Assembly: GCA_964555935.1 (NCBI GenBank)
Contig: CAZKUN010000008.1
Span: forward strand, 1 to 64,000
Direction of reading: 5' to 3'
Source: CAZKUN01 sp964555935
GTDB taxonomy: Bacteria > Armatimonadota > Zipacnadia > Zipacnadales > VGFC01
Length of the DNA: 64,000 nucleotides
Numbering within the stretch: position 1 is the stretch's first letter; the number at the start of each line of letters is the position of its first letter. A program made the translations under genes and the position numbers. The notes beneath the pieces were generated by a model. The model was not told the DNA's origin and did not search any database. It was given only the letters and a program-made list of their open reading frames with translations. This document shows, one piece after another, positions 39,122 to 48,785 of this stretch.

Positions 39122-41353
39122 CTATTTCGCCCGCTCAATGACCACCTCATCCACCCACACCTCGCCCAGACCCATCCCCTCATCCTCATATCCCTTGATG
39201 ACGATCTTCAACGCGAACTTGCGGGTGTCGTGCTCGGCGCGGAATGTCCCGGAGTATGGCGTCCACTGGTCCGTCGGCGCGACCTCAATCAGCTCCGAAA
39301 CAAGCTCATGCCGCGAGCCTGGCCCGAGCCCCAGCCCCCATCCCTGACAGATAACCTCCGCCCGCGGGACCGTGCCCTTCAGCCGGAATGAGTAACGGTA
39401 TTGCGCTCCGGACTCGACGTCGTAAGCATCGAAGCCCTCAAGACCCCTCAACTCGCTCCCATAGATCAGCCCCACGTTGATCCAGTGGCGCCCCTTATGC
39501 ACCGCGTGACTCGGGTCCGCGTACCACTTCGTCGCTTCGAGGCCGGCGCTGCCATCGTCGCCGACATCAATCCGTCCGCCGCCCGCGCCGCCATAGAACG
39601 ACCACGCGTCAGGCGAGTTCCCGCCGATCTCGCGATCCGTCACGAGCGGGCGAGGATTCAGCTCATCGGGAGGCTCGAAGTCGAGCGCCACAGCGCGCGA
39701 CACCTCAACTAGCTCAGCCTCCATCGCCGCCGCCAGCCCCGCGTCATCCGTGATTTCCGACATCCGAAAGGTCGCGTCCGCCAGAGTGTCCAGCAGCGCA
39801 TCGGCAAGGTCCGGATCGTATTCCGTCCAGCCCTTCCCCGCCTCATACAGGTACTGGTGAAGCGCCACCATTGCGTCCTGCACCGATTGCGCCGCGTCCG
39901 GCGCCTGATCACCCCAGCAGAGCCGCAGCGCCGCGCGGATCGACTCCGCGGGATCGTACGCATCCGGGTTCCACATGTAGTCGGCGAAGGTCAGCAGGCT
40001 CGGCAGGTAGTGCCACGATGCGTTCGCGTTGAGGTGGATTCCCGGGCCGTCGAGGAGGTCCGGCAGATCGTCGGGGAACGTATTCCGGAATGGGTTGAAC
40101 GCGCATCCCACCCAGAACGGCTGGAAGTGCGCGTAGATCGTGTTGTCCCACAGGAATGGCTTGCGCCCGGTCGTCTCGGTCCACGCGAGCACCTCGCGGT
40201 CGGCGATCCGCCGCGACCGCACCACCGGCCCCGTCCAGTAGACAAGCACGTCGCCGGGCACGTTCTGGCAGAGCTTGGCGACATCGTCGTTCGCCGGCCC
40301 GTGGTACCACCCGACCATCGGGCAGAGGATGATGCCGACGTTCGCGTGCTCCGCCTTCAGAACCCGATGCACCTCGTTCGTGAGGTAGGCCGTGAACTCC
40401 GCCGTGTCGGCGAAACGCTCTTTCTCGGCCTCGGAGAGGTACTCCCACTTCGCCCAGTCGTTGAAGTCGATCTCCACCCACTCAAATCCCGCGCCGATCG
40501 CCCAGCGCAGCCGGTCAATGTAGCTCTCGACCTCGTCGGGCTTCGTCACGTCAATTCGCGGTCTGAAGAACGGCGAGAGGAACACGCCAGGCTCGACCAC
40601 CCCATCGCGCTTAGCAACTTCGCCGACTGTCTCCCACACATCCAGGCACCGCTCCGACGGCTCCAGCCACGTGCCGGCTCGCTCGTTGTGATACTGCAGG
40701 CCGTATGCGTTGAGCTTGTATTGCGGTAGCAATTCCGCGAAACCCTTGGCCGCCTCCGCGTCGCCCATCGTCGCGCTGACCTTGACGAGCCGCACCCGGT
40801 ACGTCGGCCAGTCGATGATCCCGACTCTGGGCACGTGGGCCCCACCGTCGTCCGCTTCGATGAGCTGCCGCAACGTCTGCAGCCCGTAGTAGCACCCGCG
40901 CTCGTCATAGCCGATGATCGACATGCCCGACGGCCCGCGCACGCGCTCCGAACGCAACGCGTAGCCATCCGCCACCCGCGCCCGAGCAGGGAGTTCCTGG
41001 CGCTTCGCCGTGAGAATCTCAAGCTCGCGGAGGCGCTTAGGCATGCCGACCCAGATGAGCTGCAGCGAGGGGTGCGCGTCGCTCCCACGCTCGACCACCG
41101 GTAGAGCCTTCGCTCCAAGTTCACGCAGTCGATCGTTGACTTGGCGGATCCCCGCCGCGACCTGCGGCGAGCCATCCGTCGCATCGACGAACGCCGCGTA
41201 TGGCCGCCGCGAGTCCGACACCCGATTCCGGCCGTGCTGCCACTCGATTCGCTTGGGCAATGGGAGAAGTCGCGGGCGATCGGCGTGGGCAACGGTCATC
41301 GTGACAAGTCCTCCAATGAGCAGGACGGTGAGGTCAAGACGGGTGGGCAACAT
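39122..41353 (-). CDS. GH20/GH84-like beta-N-acetylhexosaminidase
   Basis: 743 residues from ATG 41353 (GGAGG upstream); an in-frame GTG at 41374 with its own AAGGAG is also possible. A signal peptide (MLPTRLDLTVLLIGGLVTMTVAHA) precedes a GH20b/NAGase-like N-terminal domain (LLPLPKRIEW, GYDERGCYYGLQTLRQLI, DWPTYRVRLVKV). The TIM barrel contains WVEIDFNDWAKW at the position where GH84 enzymes have paired acidic residues; here only a single Asp flanks Asn, so catalysis should be checked. The tail is a CBM-like sandwich (WSFYGGAGGGRIDVGDDGSAG). Likely exported and acting on GlcNAc-containing glycans. Five bases separate its stop from that of the GH2 gene. Confidence 0.8.
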   Translation of the reverse strand: MLPTRLDLTVLLIGGLVTMTVAHADRPRLLPLPKRIEWQHGRNRVSDSRRPYAAFVDATDGSPQVAAGIRQVNDRLRELGAKALPVVERGSDAHPSLQLIWVGMPKRLRELEILTAKRQELPARARVADGYALRSERVRGPSGMSIIGYDERGCYYGLQTLRQLIEADDGGAHVPRVGIIDWPTYRVRLVKVSATMGDAEAAKGFAELLPQYKLNAYGLQYHNERAGTWLEPSERCLDVWETVGEVAKRDGVVEPGVFLSPFFRPRIDVTKPDEVESYIDRLRWAIGAGFEWVEIDFNDWAKWEYLSEAEKERFADTAEFTAYLTNEVHRVLKAEHANVGIILCPMVGWYHGPANDDVAKLCQNVPGDVLVYWTGPVVRSRRIADREVLAWTETTGRKPFLWDNTIYAHFQPFWVGCAFNPFRNTFPDDLPDLLDGPGIHLNANASWHYLPSLLTFADYMWNPDAYDPAESIRAALRLCWGDQAPDAAQSVQDAMVALHQYLYEAGKGWTEYDPDLADALLDTLADATFRMSEITDDAGLAAAMEAELVEVSRAVALDFEPPDELNPRPLVTDREIGGNSPDAWSFYGGAGGGRIDVGDDGSAGLEATKWYADPSHAVHKGRHWINVGLIYGSELRGLEGFDAYDVESGAQYRYSFRLKGTVPRAEVICQGWGLGLGPGSRHELVSELIEVAPTDQWTPYSGTFRAEHDTRKFALKIVIKGYEDEGMGLGEVWVDEVVIERAK

Positions 41354-41485
41354 GAGCGCGTAGCCTCCAGGCACATTTGCTCCTTTGGTTCCTCACGCTG
41401 ATCGCCCGACCTCTCGCTACTCAGGAGGTGACGCCCGTCGCGCGGTCCAAACGCTACGAAATGTCCCACCCGGAGGTGCGACCAC

Positions 41486-43348
41486 ATGGCTGACCAGCTA
41501 TTCACGCTGACTGACTGGTACCAAGCCCAACGCGATTGGCCCGGTCTCGACCCGGCGCCGATCTCATGCGACGTGACGCCCACCGAGGTCGAGGCGGGCG
41601 CCCCGTGCCTGCTTGAGGCGCGCTTCACGGCAACCGACGATCTGCCCCCCGGCGCGGCCATCTACTTCGAGTACCCATACGGCTGGGGCAAGTGGCTGGG
41701 ACGGTGCTACGGCTCGCGCGGACCGGTGCCTCGCAGTAACGGCCTGGCCCCCGGCATGGGCGTCACTATCGATGCCATCGGGCCAGATGACGCGTGTTGG
41801 GACGATGAGCTGGAGGTCATGGACTGCGACCGCTTCCTGGTGCTTCGGCTCACCGTGCCGGAGGTCGGTCTGACCAGTGGCGAGACCTGCAAGCTCATCT
41901 TCGGCGCGCCTCCAGGCGCTCCCGCGCGAGCGCAGAAGTGGGCGCAGCGAGCGGTCTTCGCCACTGGCGTCGACATGGGCGAAGGCACAATAGCGCCCGC
42001 GCGGCCTCAGCCGGCGCTCGATGTAACCGGCGGCCCGGCGGACCGCCTCAGCATCCACGCGCCCGCGACGCCGACGCCCGGCGAGCCCTTCTCGGTCCAC
42101 GTCCAGGCGCGCGATCGTGTTTATGAGAATCCGGCGGAGTCCCACTCGGGCGTCGCCTCGCTCCACATTGCGGGCCACATCAGCATCAGCGACCGCCCCC
42201 ACCTCGCCGACGGCCGAGCAACGGTCACCGCCGAGATGGGCGAGGGGATTGGCTGGCTGACCGCACTCGACACGGCGACCGGAATCGCCGGAGCCGGCGA
42301 TCCCATCGGCGCGGGTTTCCTGATCGATGGGGACCGCATCTTCTTCGGCGACATTCACGGCCAGGTGCGCGACAGCATCGGCACGGGCACGCATGAGGAG
42401 TACCTGGGCTGGGCGCGCGATGTCGAGCGCCTCGACTTCTGCTCCCCCGCGAATCACTACGGTGGCCGCGAACACGCCGACGAACGGACATGGGCGCGAT
42501 GCGTTGACGCGACCAACGCCTTCAATGCCCCCGGCGAGTTTGCCACGCTCGTCGCCTACGAGTGCGCCCCGTCGGACGGGCATCGAAACGTCTACTGCCG
42601 AGGCGATTCCGGCCGTCTCTTCCTGCACGGGGGGCTCACCGACCCCGGCGCGCGGGTCATGCCCGAGCTGGTGGATCGGCTGACCGAGGCCGGGAGTGAC
42701 GTCTTCATCGTGCCGCATCACCCCAACTTCTGCTCGCCCGTCGACTGGACGAAGTGGGGCGGCAGGTATCAGCGGCTCGTCGAGATCGCCAGCCAGTGGG
42801 GCGTCAGCGAGGAGGGCCCCGTCCACTCCGTTCGACACGCGCTGAACATGGGGCACCGGCTGGGAATCATCGCCGGCAGCGACACGCACATGGGCACGCC
42901 GGGCCGCGCGCACCAGGACTGGGGGCAACCGTGCGGGCTCGCCGCAGTCATCGCTCCTGAACTCACGCGCGAGGCTATTTGGGATGCGCTGCATGGCCGC
43001 CGATGCTACGGCGTCTTCGGCGAGAGGATGCTCATCGACTTCCGTCTCGACGGGCAGATGATGGGTAGCGAGACCCGCGGAAGCGGGCCTCGAACAATGG
43101 CCACCCGCGTCGCCACCCGCACGCCCATCGCGTCGCTTGAGATCATCCGAAATGGTGAGGTCGCGCGCGCGTTCGACGATGCCACGGGAGACCGGCTCGC
43201 CGAAATGAAATGGACCGACGATGCGTCACTTGAGAGTCTGCTCCTGAAGCCGAGCTTCGATGAGATCGCCCCGTTCTGCTACTACTACCTCCGCGTCAAG
43301 ACGGTGACGGGCAACATGGGGTGGAGCAGCCCAATCTGGGTCACGTAG
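41486..43348 (+). CDS. PHP-domain (DUF3604-like) protein, cytosolic paralogue
   Basis: 620 residues from ATG 41486 (GGAGGTG upstream). No signal peptide, unlike the paralogue at 26356. A beta-rich first half (ISCDVTPTEVEAGAPC) precedes the PHP-like core starting near residue 288: FFGDIHGQVRDSIG, LDFCSPANHYGG, VIVPHHPNF-type segment (FIVPHHPNFCSP) and IAGSDTHMGTPG. The C-terminal sandwich FCYYYLRVKTVTGNMGWSSPIWVT is clearly related to the end of the 26356 protein. In the first motif only one His remains where the paralogue has HRH. Metal-dependent hydrolase; substrate unknown. The deacylase gene starts 27 bp later. Confidence 0.8.
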   Translation: MADQLFTLTDWYQAQRDWPGLDPAPISCDVTPTEVEAGAPCLLEARFTATDDLPPGAAIYFEYPYGWGKWLGRCYGSRGPVPRSNGLAPGMGVTIDAIGPDDACWDDELEVMDCDRFLVLRLTVPEVGLTSGETCKLIFGAPPGAPARAQKWAQRAVFATGVDMGEGTIAPARPQPALDVTGGPADRLSIHAPATPTPGEPFSVHVQARDRVYENPAESHSGVASLHIAGHISISDRPHLADGRATVTAEMGEGIGWLTALDTATGIAGAGDPIGAGFLIDGDRIFFGDIHGQVRDSIGTGTHEEYLGWARDVERLDFCSPANHYGGREHADERTWARCVDATNAFNAPGEFATLVAYECAPSDGHRNVYCRGDSGRLFLHGGLTDPGARVMPELVDRLTEAGSDVFIVPHHPNFCSPVDWTKWGGRYQRLVEIASQWGVSEEGPVHSVRHALNMGHRLGIIAGSDTHMGTPGRAHQDWGQPCGLAAVIAPELTREAIWDALHGRRCYGVFGERMLIDFRLDGQMMGSETRGSGPRTMATRVATRTPIASLEIIRNGEVARAFDDATGDRLAEMKWTDDASLESLLLKPSFDEIAPFCYYYLRVKTVTGNMGWSSPIWVT

Positions 43349-43375
43349 ACCGCGCCGCCACTGGGGAGCCCGCGC

Positions 43376-44832
43376 ATGAGACGTTACCTGCTGGTCGCCA
43401 TGCTGCTGATCGTGAGCGTCGGCACGGCAACGTGTGACGCTCCGACCGGGTTGCTGGCGCCGGGGACCGAGTGGGAGCACCCGTTCTACACCATCGATTC
43501 CGGTGTCGCGGGGCCGACGGTGTTGCTTGTGGGCGGCATGCACGGCGACGAGCCGGCGGGCTACCGAGCCGCCGATCAGATCCGCCACTGGCCCATCCAC
43601 TCGGGTAGGCTGATCGTCGTGCCGCGAGTGAACACGCCGGGCCTCGCGGCCGGCACGCGTTACATGCCCGGCATTGAGGACAGAGCCCTCCGCAACGCGA
43701 ATCGCAACTTCCCGAAGTTGGGCGAGCGCAATGTTGCCCAAACCCCGCCGTGCAAGGATCTGTGGCGGCTGGCGAAGGCCATTCGACCCGATTGGGTCGT
43801 CGATCTCCACGAGGGCTTCGACTTCCATGCCACGAATTCGAAGTCCGTCGGCTCAAGCCTCATCTACCGGACAGACGCCGGCATCGACGAGATCGTCGAC
43901 CTCATCCACTCCACCATCAACGCGGCCATTGAAAAACCAAGCCGGAAGTTCGACAAGCTCACCGGCGGGCCCGTGAATGGCGGGATCTTGCGGGCCGCCG
44001 CCGAGCGTCTCGACGCCAAGGTCCTCGGGCTTGAGACCACGAGCAGAGACCAACCCATGTCGCTCCGCACTCGCCAACACCGCTTGATGGTCAGCACGCT
44101 GCTGCAGGAGATCGGAGTGNNNNNNNNNNCGTCGCGCTGTATGACGCCGCGGGGACGGGCGGCAAAGGCGTTCCGAGGCTCACAGAGATCCTCGATTCCG
44201 CCGAGTCCTACGTCGCGCAACACGTGGGACCGGCGGACATTCGGGCCGGCATGCTGAGCCAATTCGACGCCATCATCTTCCCCGGCGGCAGCGGCGGCGG
44301 CCAGGCCAGGGGGATCGGTGAGGACGGCGCGGACTTGGTCAAGTCATTCGTAGAGGGCGGCGGCGACTACCTCGGCATCTGCGCCGGGGGCTACCTGGCC
44401 TCATCGCGCTACTCGTGGTCGCTGGGGTTGCTGAATGCGAACTGCTACACCGGCCCCGTCCAGGTGCCGGGCGAGGGCACGAAGCAGCTTTGGTATCGCG
44501 GCAAGGCGACGATGGTCGAGATGGAGTTCACGGACGACGGCGAGGACTCTCTCGGAGCGGGCCTGCCCCGCAAGGTGAAGATCCGTTACATGAACGGACC
44601 GATCTTGTCGCCGGCGGGGGCCGACGATCTTCCCGACTACGAAGTGCTCGCGCGCTTCCGCAGCGAGAACTGGACGTACGAGCGCCAGAAGGGCACGATG
44701 ATCGACACGCCGGCGATCGTGGCCGCGACCTGCGGCAGCGGGCGCGTGATCGTCATCAGCCCTCACCCGGAGTCCACTGATGGCCTCGAATCCGTCGTCA
44801 CGCGCGCGATGGACTGGTTGTCTGCCGACTAG
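43376..44832 (+). CDS. Succinylglutamate desuccinylase/aspartoacylase-like domain joined to glutamine-amidotransferase-like (BPL_N) domain
   Basis: The signal-bearing N-terminal part (MRRYLLVAMLLIVSVGTATC; GGGGAG upstream) is a zinc deacylase/carboxypeptidase of the AstE/AspA (M14-like) group: GGMHGDEPAG supplies His and Glu ligands, RNANRNFP the substrate arginine region, and VDLHEGFDFH the third ligand. A 10-N gap (44120-44129) follows. After it, in another frame, comes a class-I-amidotransferase-like fold of the BPL_N type: VALYDAAGTGGKGVP, FDAIIFPGGSGGG, and the nucleophile elbow GICAGGYLAS. With no start or stop of its own next to the gap, the second domain is best read as part of the same protein. 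Two separate genes remain possible. The stop shares CTAG with the convergent gene. Confidence 0.75.
44120..44129. other. Scaffold gap (10 N)
   Basis: Ten N between the deacylase and amidotransferase-like parts. The reading frame changes across it, so the true length is unknown. Confidence 1.
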
Positions 44833-45551
44833 TCGAGCAGCCTGATCTGCACGTTCCTGTACGCAACCGGGCCGTGATCGCCCTGAAGCATCAGCGGGCC
44901 CTTCGCTCTCTCCGCGCCACCCATGTGCGCTCGCGTCGCCCCGCCGACCTCGACGTTCTCGTGGATCAGCACGCCGTTGTGCCGGACCTGCTCGAACTTC
45001 GCGTTAGCGATCTTCTGGCCGTCCGCATCGAATCGCGGCGCGCGGAAGATCGCGTCAAAGCTCTGCCACTCGCCGGGCGGCTTGCTCGCGTTCACCGTCG
45101 GCGGCGTCCCGCCAACGGGCGCCTCATTGATCCACTCGCAGTAGATGCCGCCACAGTCCGAGTAACTCGGCTCCTCGACGCCCCAACTGTCCAGCACCTG
45201 GATCTCGTAGTGGCCCATGAGGTACACGCCCGAGTTCGATCCACGCGGCACGTTGAACTCGATGTGCAGCTCGCATTCGCCATGTTCGAGTTCGGTGAGG
45301 ATGTTCTTCGTGCGGCCAGTGTCGCCGTTGACGAAGACCCCCTCGCCCGGCTCTATCCCAAACAGCTTGGGATCATCCGCCGTCGGCCTCACCGCGCCGG
45401 CCACTCGCCACTCGTGCTCGCCTGGAACGGTCCACCCGTCGAGCGACGTCCCTCCGAAGAGCTGGATCCACTGACCCGTCTCCTGCGCGCTTGCCATATC
45501 AGTTCCCCCAGAGATGCAACACGCGACTGCGTACGCCAAACCTACCCGCAT
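44829..45551 (-). CDS. 3-keto-disaccharide hydrolase-like protein (DUF1080)
   Basis: 240 residues. The DUF1080/3-keto-disaccharide hydrolase jelly roll is shown by WIQLFGGTSLDGWTVPG, GECELHIEFNVPRGSNSGVYLMGHYEIQVLDSWG, PPGEWQSFDAIFRAPRF, and HNGVLIHENVE with GPLMLQGDHGPVAYRNVQI at the end. Proteins of this family cleave 3-ketoglucosides or bind glycans. Two possible starts: ATG 45551, with GGGAG upstream and a signal-like leader (MRVGLAYAVACCISGG), or ATG 45497, with GGGGGA in front. Stop shared in CTAG with the convergent gene. Confidence 0.92.
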   Translation of the reverse strand: MRVGLAYAVACCISGGTDMASAQETGQWIQLFGGTSLDGWTVPGEHEWRVAGAVRPTADDPKLFGIEPGEGVFVNGDTGRTKNILTELEHGECELHIEFNVPRGSNSGVYLMGHYEIQVLDSWGVEEPSYSDCGGIYCEWINEAPVGGTPPTVNASKPPGEWQSFDAIFRAPRFDADGQKIANAKFEQVRHNGVLIHENVEVGGATRAHMGGAERAKGPLMLQGDHGPVAYRNVQIRLLD

Positions 45552-45573
45552 CGCTCGACTCCCATGACTACCA

Positions 45574-46899
45574 TCAGATCATCCGCCGACCCTTCATCAC
45601 CGCGTAAGTCCGATCCATGGCGAGGCCTACGGCGGCCTCGCATAGGCTCAGGTCGCACTCGGCCGCCAGTTCGCGCGCGAGGTCGAAGTTGTCGCCTGTC
45701 TTGTGACGGATGATGTCATAGACCTCCTCGCGCTCGGGCTTGATGGCCGATAGCGACGAGGAGTACTCAAGCATCGACGCGATCACCCCGCCGGCGTTCG
45801 CAATGATGTCCGGCGCGACGGCGATCCCCCGGTCCATCAGGATCCTCATCCCGCCCACGGTCGTCGGCATGTTCGCGCCCTCCACGACGCAACGCGCCTG
45901 GATCGACGGCGCGTTCGCCTCGGTGATAACGTCCCCCGCCGCCGCGGGAATGAGCGCGTCGACCTCCAACTCGAACAGGTGTTGGTTGTCAAACGCCGCG
46001 CCACCCGTGAATCCGCCGACAGTCGCTGCTTCCGCATAGTGCTCCGTCAGCCCGTCGATATCCAGGCCATCAGGATTGTACGCGCCGCCGTACAGGTCCG
46101 TGATAGCAACCACCTTGGCGCCGTTGGAAACCAGGTCCTTCGCGAGCGGGCGCCCGACATTGCCAAAGCCCTGGATGGCGACCGTGGCGCCGTCGGCCCC
46201 GACCGCGAGCACGTCCTCCAGCATCCGACGCGTGATGTACGAGCACCCAATGCCCGTGCTCTCGCGTCGCCCGGGCAGCCAGCCATGCAAGCCCTCGCCC
46301 TTACCGGTGACGGACGCGGGGTCTTGCGTTTCGTTGTAGATGAACGCCATCTCGTCTGGGCCCGAGCCCATATCCGGCGCGGGGATGTATCGGTGGGAGC
46401 TGAACATGTCGCGGAAGTACTGGGCGTAGTACTCGACCGCGTCGAGCGAGATAATCTTCTCAAACTCGAGGTCACGCGGCGTGCGGTCAAACACCTCATA
46501 CATCTCGCGCATGTCAACGCGGATACCGGTCTTGCCGCCGCCAAACTCCACATCACACACCGCGCACTTCAGCGTCATCAGCCGCGCAAGCTCAATCGTC
46601 TCGTAGATCGTGACATCGGGCGCGAGACGTACGCCGCCCTTGTACGGGCCGCGCGCTGAGTTGTGGAGGGCGAGGCAGCCCCAGAAGTTGACGACCTTCC
46701 CGAGGATCTTGCACGGGATCCGGAAGATAGTGACATCCTGCGGGTTGATGAGTTCGTGGACATCCTCCTCGGGTATTCCCATCCGCTCGGCGGCCCGGTG
46801 CATCAGCCACACCGATCGGGTCTCCGGGCTGGGCGCTTCGAGGATCCTCTCCATCTCCGTCTCTAGCGGCATCGAATGCATGACAGCACCCCATTCCAT
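45574..46899 (-). CDS. Glu/Leu/Phe/Val dehydrogenase (glutamate dehydrogenase-like)
   Basis: 441 residues from ATG 46899, or 435 from ATG 46881, which has the better G-rich ribosome site. Family blocks are complete: GPYKGGVRLAPDVT, LMTLKCAVCDVEFGGGKTGI (catalytic and substrate lysines), YIPAPDMGSGPDEMA, GRRESTGIG, the Rossmann segment VAIQGFGNVGRPLAKDL, and the terminal VVEGANMPTT and IIANAGGVIASMLEY. It reversibly deaminates glutamate or a branched amino acid with NAD(P) in the cytosol. It sits 22 bp upstream of the 3-keto-disaccharide hydrolase gene, with no obvious functional link. Confidence 0.95.
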   Translation of the reverse strand: MEWGAVMHSMPLETEMERILEAPSPETRSVWLMHRAAERMGIPEEDVHELINPQDVTIFRIPCKILGKVVNFWGCLALHNSARGPYKGGVRLAPDVTIYETIELARLMTLKCAVCDVEFGGGKTGIRVDMREMYEVFDRTPRDLEFEKIISLDAVEYYAQYFRDMFSSHRYIPAPDMGSGPDEMAFIYNETQDPASVTGKGEGLHGWLPGRRESTGIGCSYITRRMLEDVLAVGADGATVAIQGFGNVGRPLAKDLVSNGAKVVAITDLYGGAYNPDGLDIDGLTEHYAEAATVGGFTGGAAFDNQHLFELEVDALIPAAAGDVITEANAPSIQARCVVEGANMPTTVGGMRILMDRGIAVAPDIIANAGGVIASMLEYSSSLSAIKPEREEVYDIIRHKTGDNFDLARELAAECDLSLCEAAVGLAMDRTYAVMKGRRMI

Positions 46900-46918
46900 G
46901 AATCAGTCTCGGCCAGCA

Positions 46919-47220
46919 TCAATTCGCTATGCATGACAACAGGCGAACCCCCCCCGCGGGTATGTCGACAGTAAGTTCGCCGTCAGTGATAGGGATGACC
47001 TCGCCCGTCTGCAGATCAATTGCCTCCGTTGCGCCGACCGATCGCCTCACGCGCACCTTCGCGGTGACATCCTCCGGGCACAGGTACTCCGAATCTACGA
47101 GCACGAGGTGGTAGCCAGCCTCAATCTGCTGGGTCGCGAGAAACGCATCGGCACAGACAGACGGGAGTCGATCGGCGCCGCGCCAGAGCGCCGCGCTGAC
47201 TGACGGGTGCCGACCCCCGC
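46919..47220 (-). pseudogene. C-terminal remnant of a larger (probably glycosidase) gene
   Basis: The frame HPSVSAALWRGADRLPSVC ... DAFLATQQIEAGYHLVLVDSEYLC ... GGVRLLSCIAN reads well as the end of a secreted sandwich domain, but it has no plausible start: upstream it meets a TGA at about 47222, and the only internal start (47104) would give 61 residues. A C5 run at 47215-47219 suggests a frame break, after which the remainder up to 47291 fades. Most likely a decayed or truncated gene; the original family cannot be named. Confidence 0.45.
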
Positions 47221-47291
47221 GTCAACGCGCCAACGGTGGATCTGGGGTGTAGCGTCACCGAAACAGACCTGCTGACCAGGTGGATGTCAGG

Positions 47292-48785
47292 CTACTCGAA
47301 CGTCGCCGTCACCCGGTAGAGAACTTGGTCGCGGACGAGGAGCCACTCGGCCTGCGAGTTGGTGACAAGGGACGGCCACGCCAGGCGGTCGTAGAGAGGG
47401 CCGACAGGCTCATGGTCGATGACGATCTGCCACGGACCATCGGCCTCGGGTCGGATCATGTAGACTGCGTGGCGGGTGTTCGGCGTGAAGTGGGGCTTCG
47501 AGGCCCCCGCCCCCTTGGGGCCCGGCTCGCCATCCACCACCGTGCGACCACCACCCTCTTCACGGGACCAGAACGCGATGTGCGGGCCTTCGGGCGTGAA
47601 GACGACCGTCAAGTTGTCCCTCGGGCAGAGCGTCGGCTCGTCATCGATAACCAGGAACTCCTCATCCTCCTCGGCCTCCGCCGTGTAGTAGACGTGGCGG
47701 CTGTCCTCTGAGAACTCCGGCCGGCCCACCCGCTCGAAGGCGGGGCCCTCAGCGCCGTCCACGATCGCCTTCGCCCGCCTCTCCCCCGTTGGCAGCCTGG
47801 TGCTGGATGTGCATGCGTATCGGCGGCTGTCTGGGCTGAAGACCGCTCCCGAGACCCACCTGCCGGTCTCGCCTTCCTCACCATCCATCACGAGGCACTC
47901 CATCTCGCCCGTGCGAGCGATGTAAGCCAGGTGGTTGCCGTCGGGGCTGAAGCGCACCCTACCGGCGTCGATCCCATCGTAGGCTGCGCCCGGCCGGCCG
48001 TCCAATACCACGTGCCACGCTTCGCCATCCTGGGCGACATAAGCGAGGTGAGCCCCGTCGGGCGCCAATACCGGCTCAGAGACGTAGTCGTAGAACGGAC
48101 CAGGTACGCCGTCGACCACCAGCGTCCACTTCTCCTCGGCCCACGCCCGGTAGATCGCGATAGTCCTTCCCTGGTAAGTCGTCACTTGCGGATCGCCAAT
48201 CCACCCATATTCGGGGCCGGACTCGCCGCGAAACACAGCCGTCTCGCTCGGGAACTCGGATGAGGAATCGCGGGTCACGACGTAGGCGAGTTCGGACGCG
48301 TCCGCACCGAGGACCAGCCTGCTGATGGCGTGTTCCGAGCGCGCGCGCTCCACGCTGTCTACGATCACGAGATGCTCGGCATCGCGTCGCGCCACGTATG
48401 CGACATGGGCGCTGTCCTCGCTGAAGATCGGCTTCGAGACCCAGTCAGACTCCGGGCCATCCTCGCCGTCGAGCGTTACGAGCCACTGGCCGTCGCGACT
48501 GACCGCGGCGGCGACGTGACCGCCGTCCGGGCTGAACACGAGGCTGCGGACGAGGTGGTCGTCGTACGTTCCCCTCTCCTTGGCGTCGATGAAGTGGACG
48601 ACTTGCCCATCGCGCCGGATGAACCACGAGGTGTGGCGCCGGTCTGGACTATAGGCCTGGCGGCCGATCCGATCGGCCTTTGCGGGCGCCGGCCCGAGCG
48701 CTTCCTCGGTAACGGTCACCTCCGTCGCGGAGAGACCCGGCCAAAGGATGAGCGCTGTTAGACCGCCGGCGAGGGGGCCTCTCAC
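47292..48785 (-). CDS. Repeat beta-propeller protein, DGxxGP-type (paralogue 2)
   Basis: 497 residues from GTG 48785, whose GTGA overlaps the preceding stop; GGAGGTGAT stands upstream. Signal peptide (MRGPLAGGLTALILWPGLSATE). Nine or so repeats of about 45 residues alternate a PD40/WD40-like strand (FSPDGNHLAYIARTGE) with a strand such as WTLVVDGVPGPFYDYVSEP. The DG-x2-GP turn distinguishes them from ordinary TolB blades. Clearly a tandem duplicate of the gene at 48782-50290. Secreted or periplasmic; no catalytic residue is visible. Function unknown, perhaps binding. Confidence 0.8.
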   Translation of the reverse strand: MRGPLAGGLTALILWPGLSATEVTVTEEALGPAPAKADRIGRQAYSPDRRHTSWFIRRDGQVVHFIDAKERGTYDDHLVRSLVFSPDGGHVAAAVSRDGQWLVTLDGEDGPESDWVSKPIFSEDSAHVAYVARRDAEHLVIVDSVERARSEHAISRLVLGADASELAYVVTRDSSSEFPSETAVFRGESGPEYGWIGDPQVTTYQGRTIAIYRAWAEEKWTLVVDGVPGPFYDYVSEPVLAPDGAHLAYVAQDGEAWHVVLDGRPGAAYDGIDAGRVRFSPDGNHLAYIARTGEMECLVMDGEEGETGRWVSGAVFSPDSRRYACTSSTRLPTGERRAKAIVDGAEGPAFERVGRPEFSEDSRHVYYTAEAEEDEEFLVIDDEPTLCPRDNLTVVFTPEGPHIAFWSREEGGGRTVVDGEPGPKGAGASKPHFTPNTRHAVYMIRPEADGPWQIVIDHEPVGPLYDRLAWPSLVTNSQAEWLLVRDQVLYRVTATFE

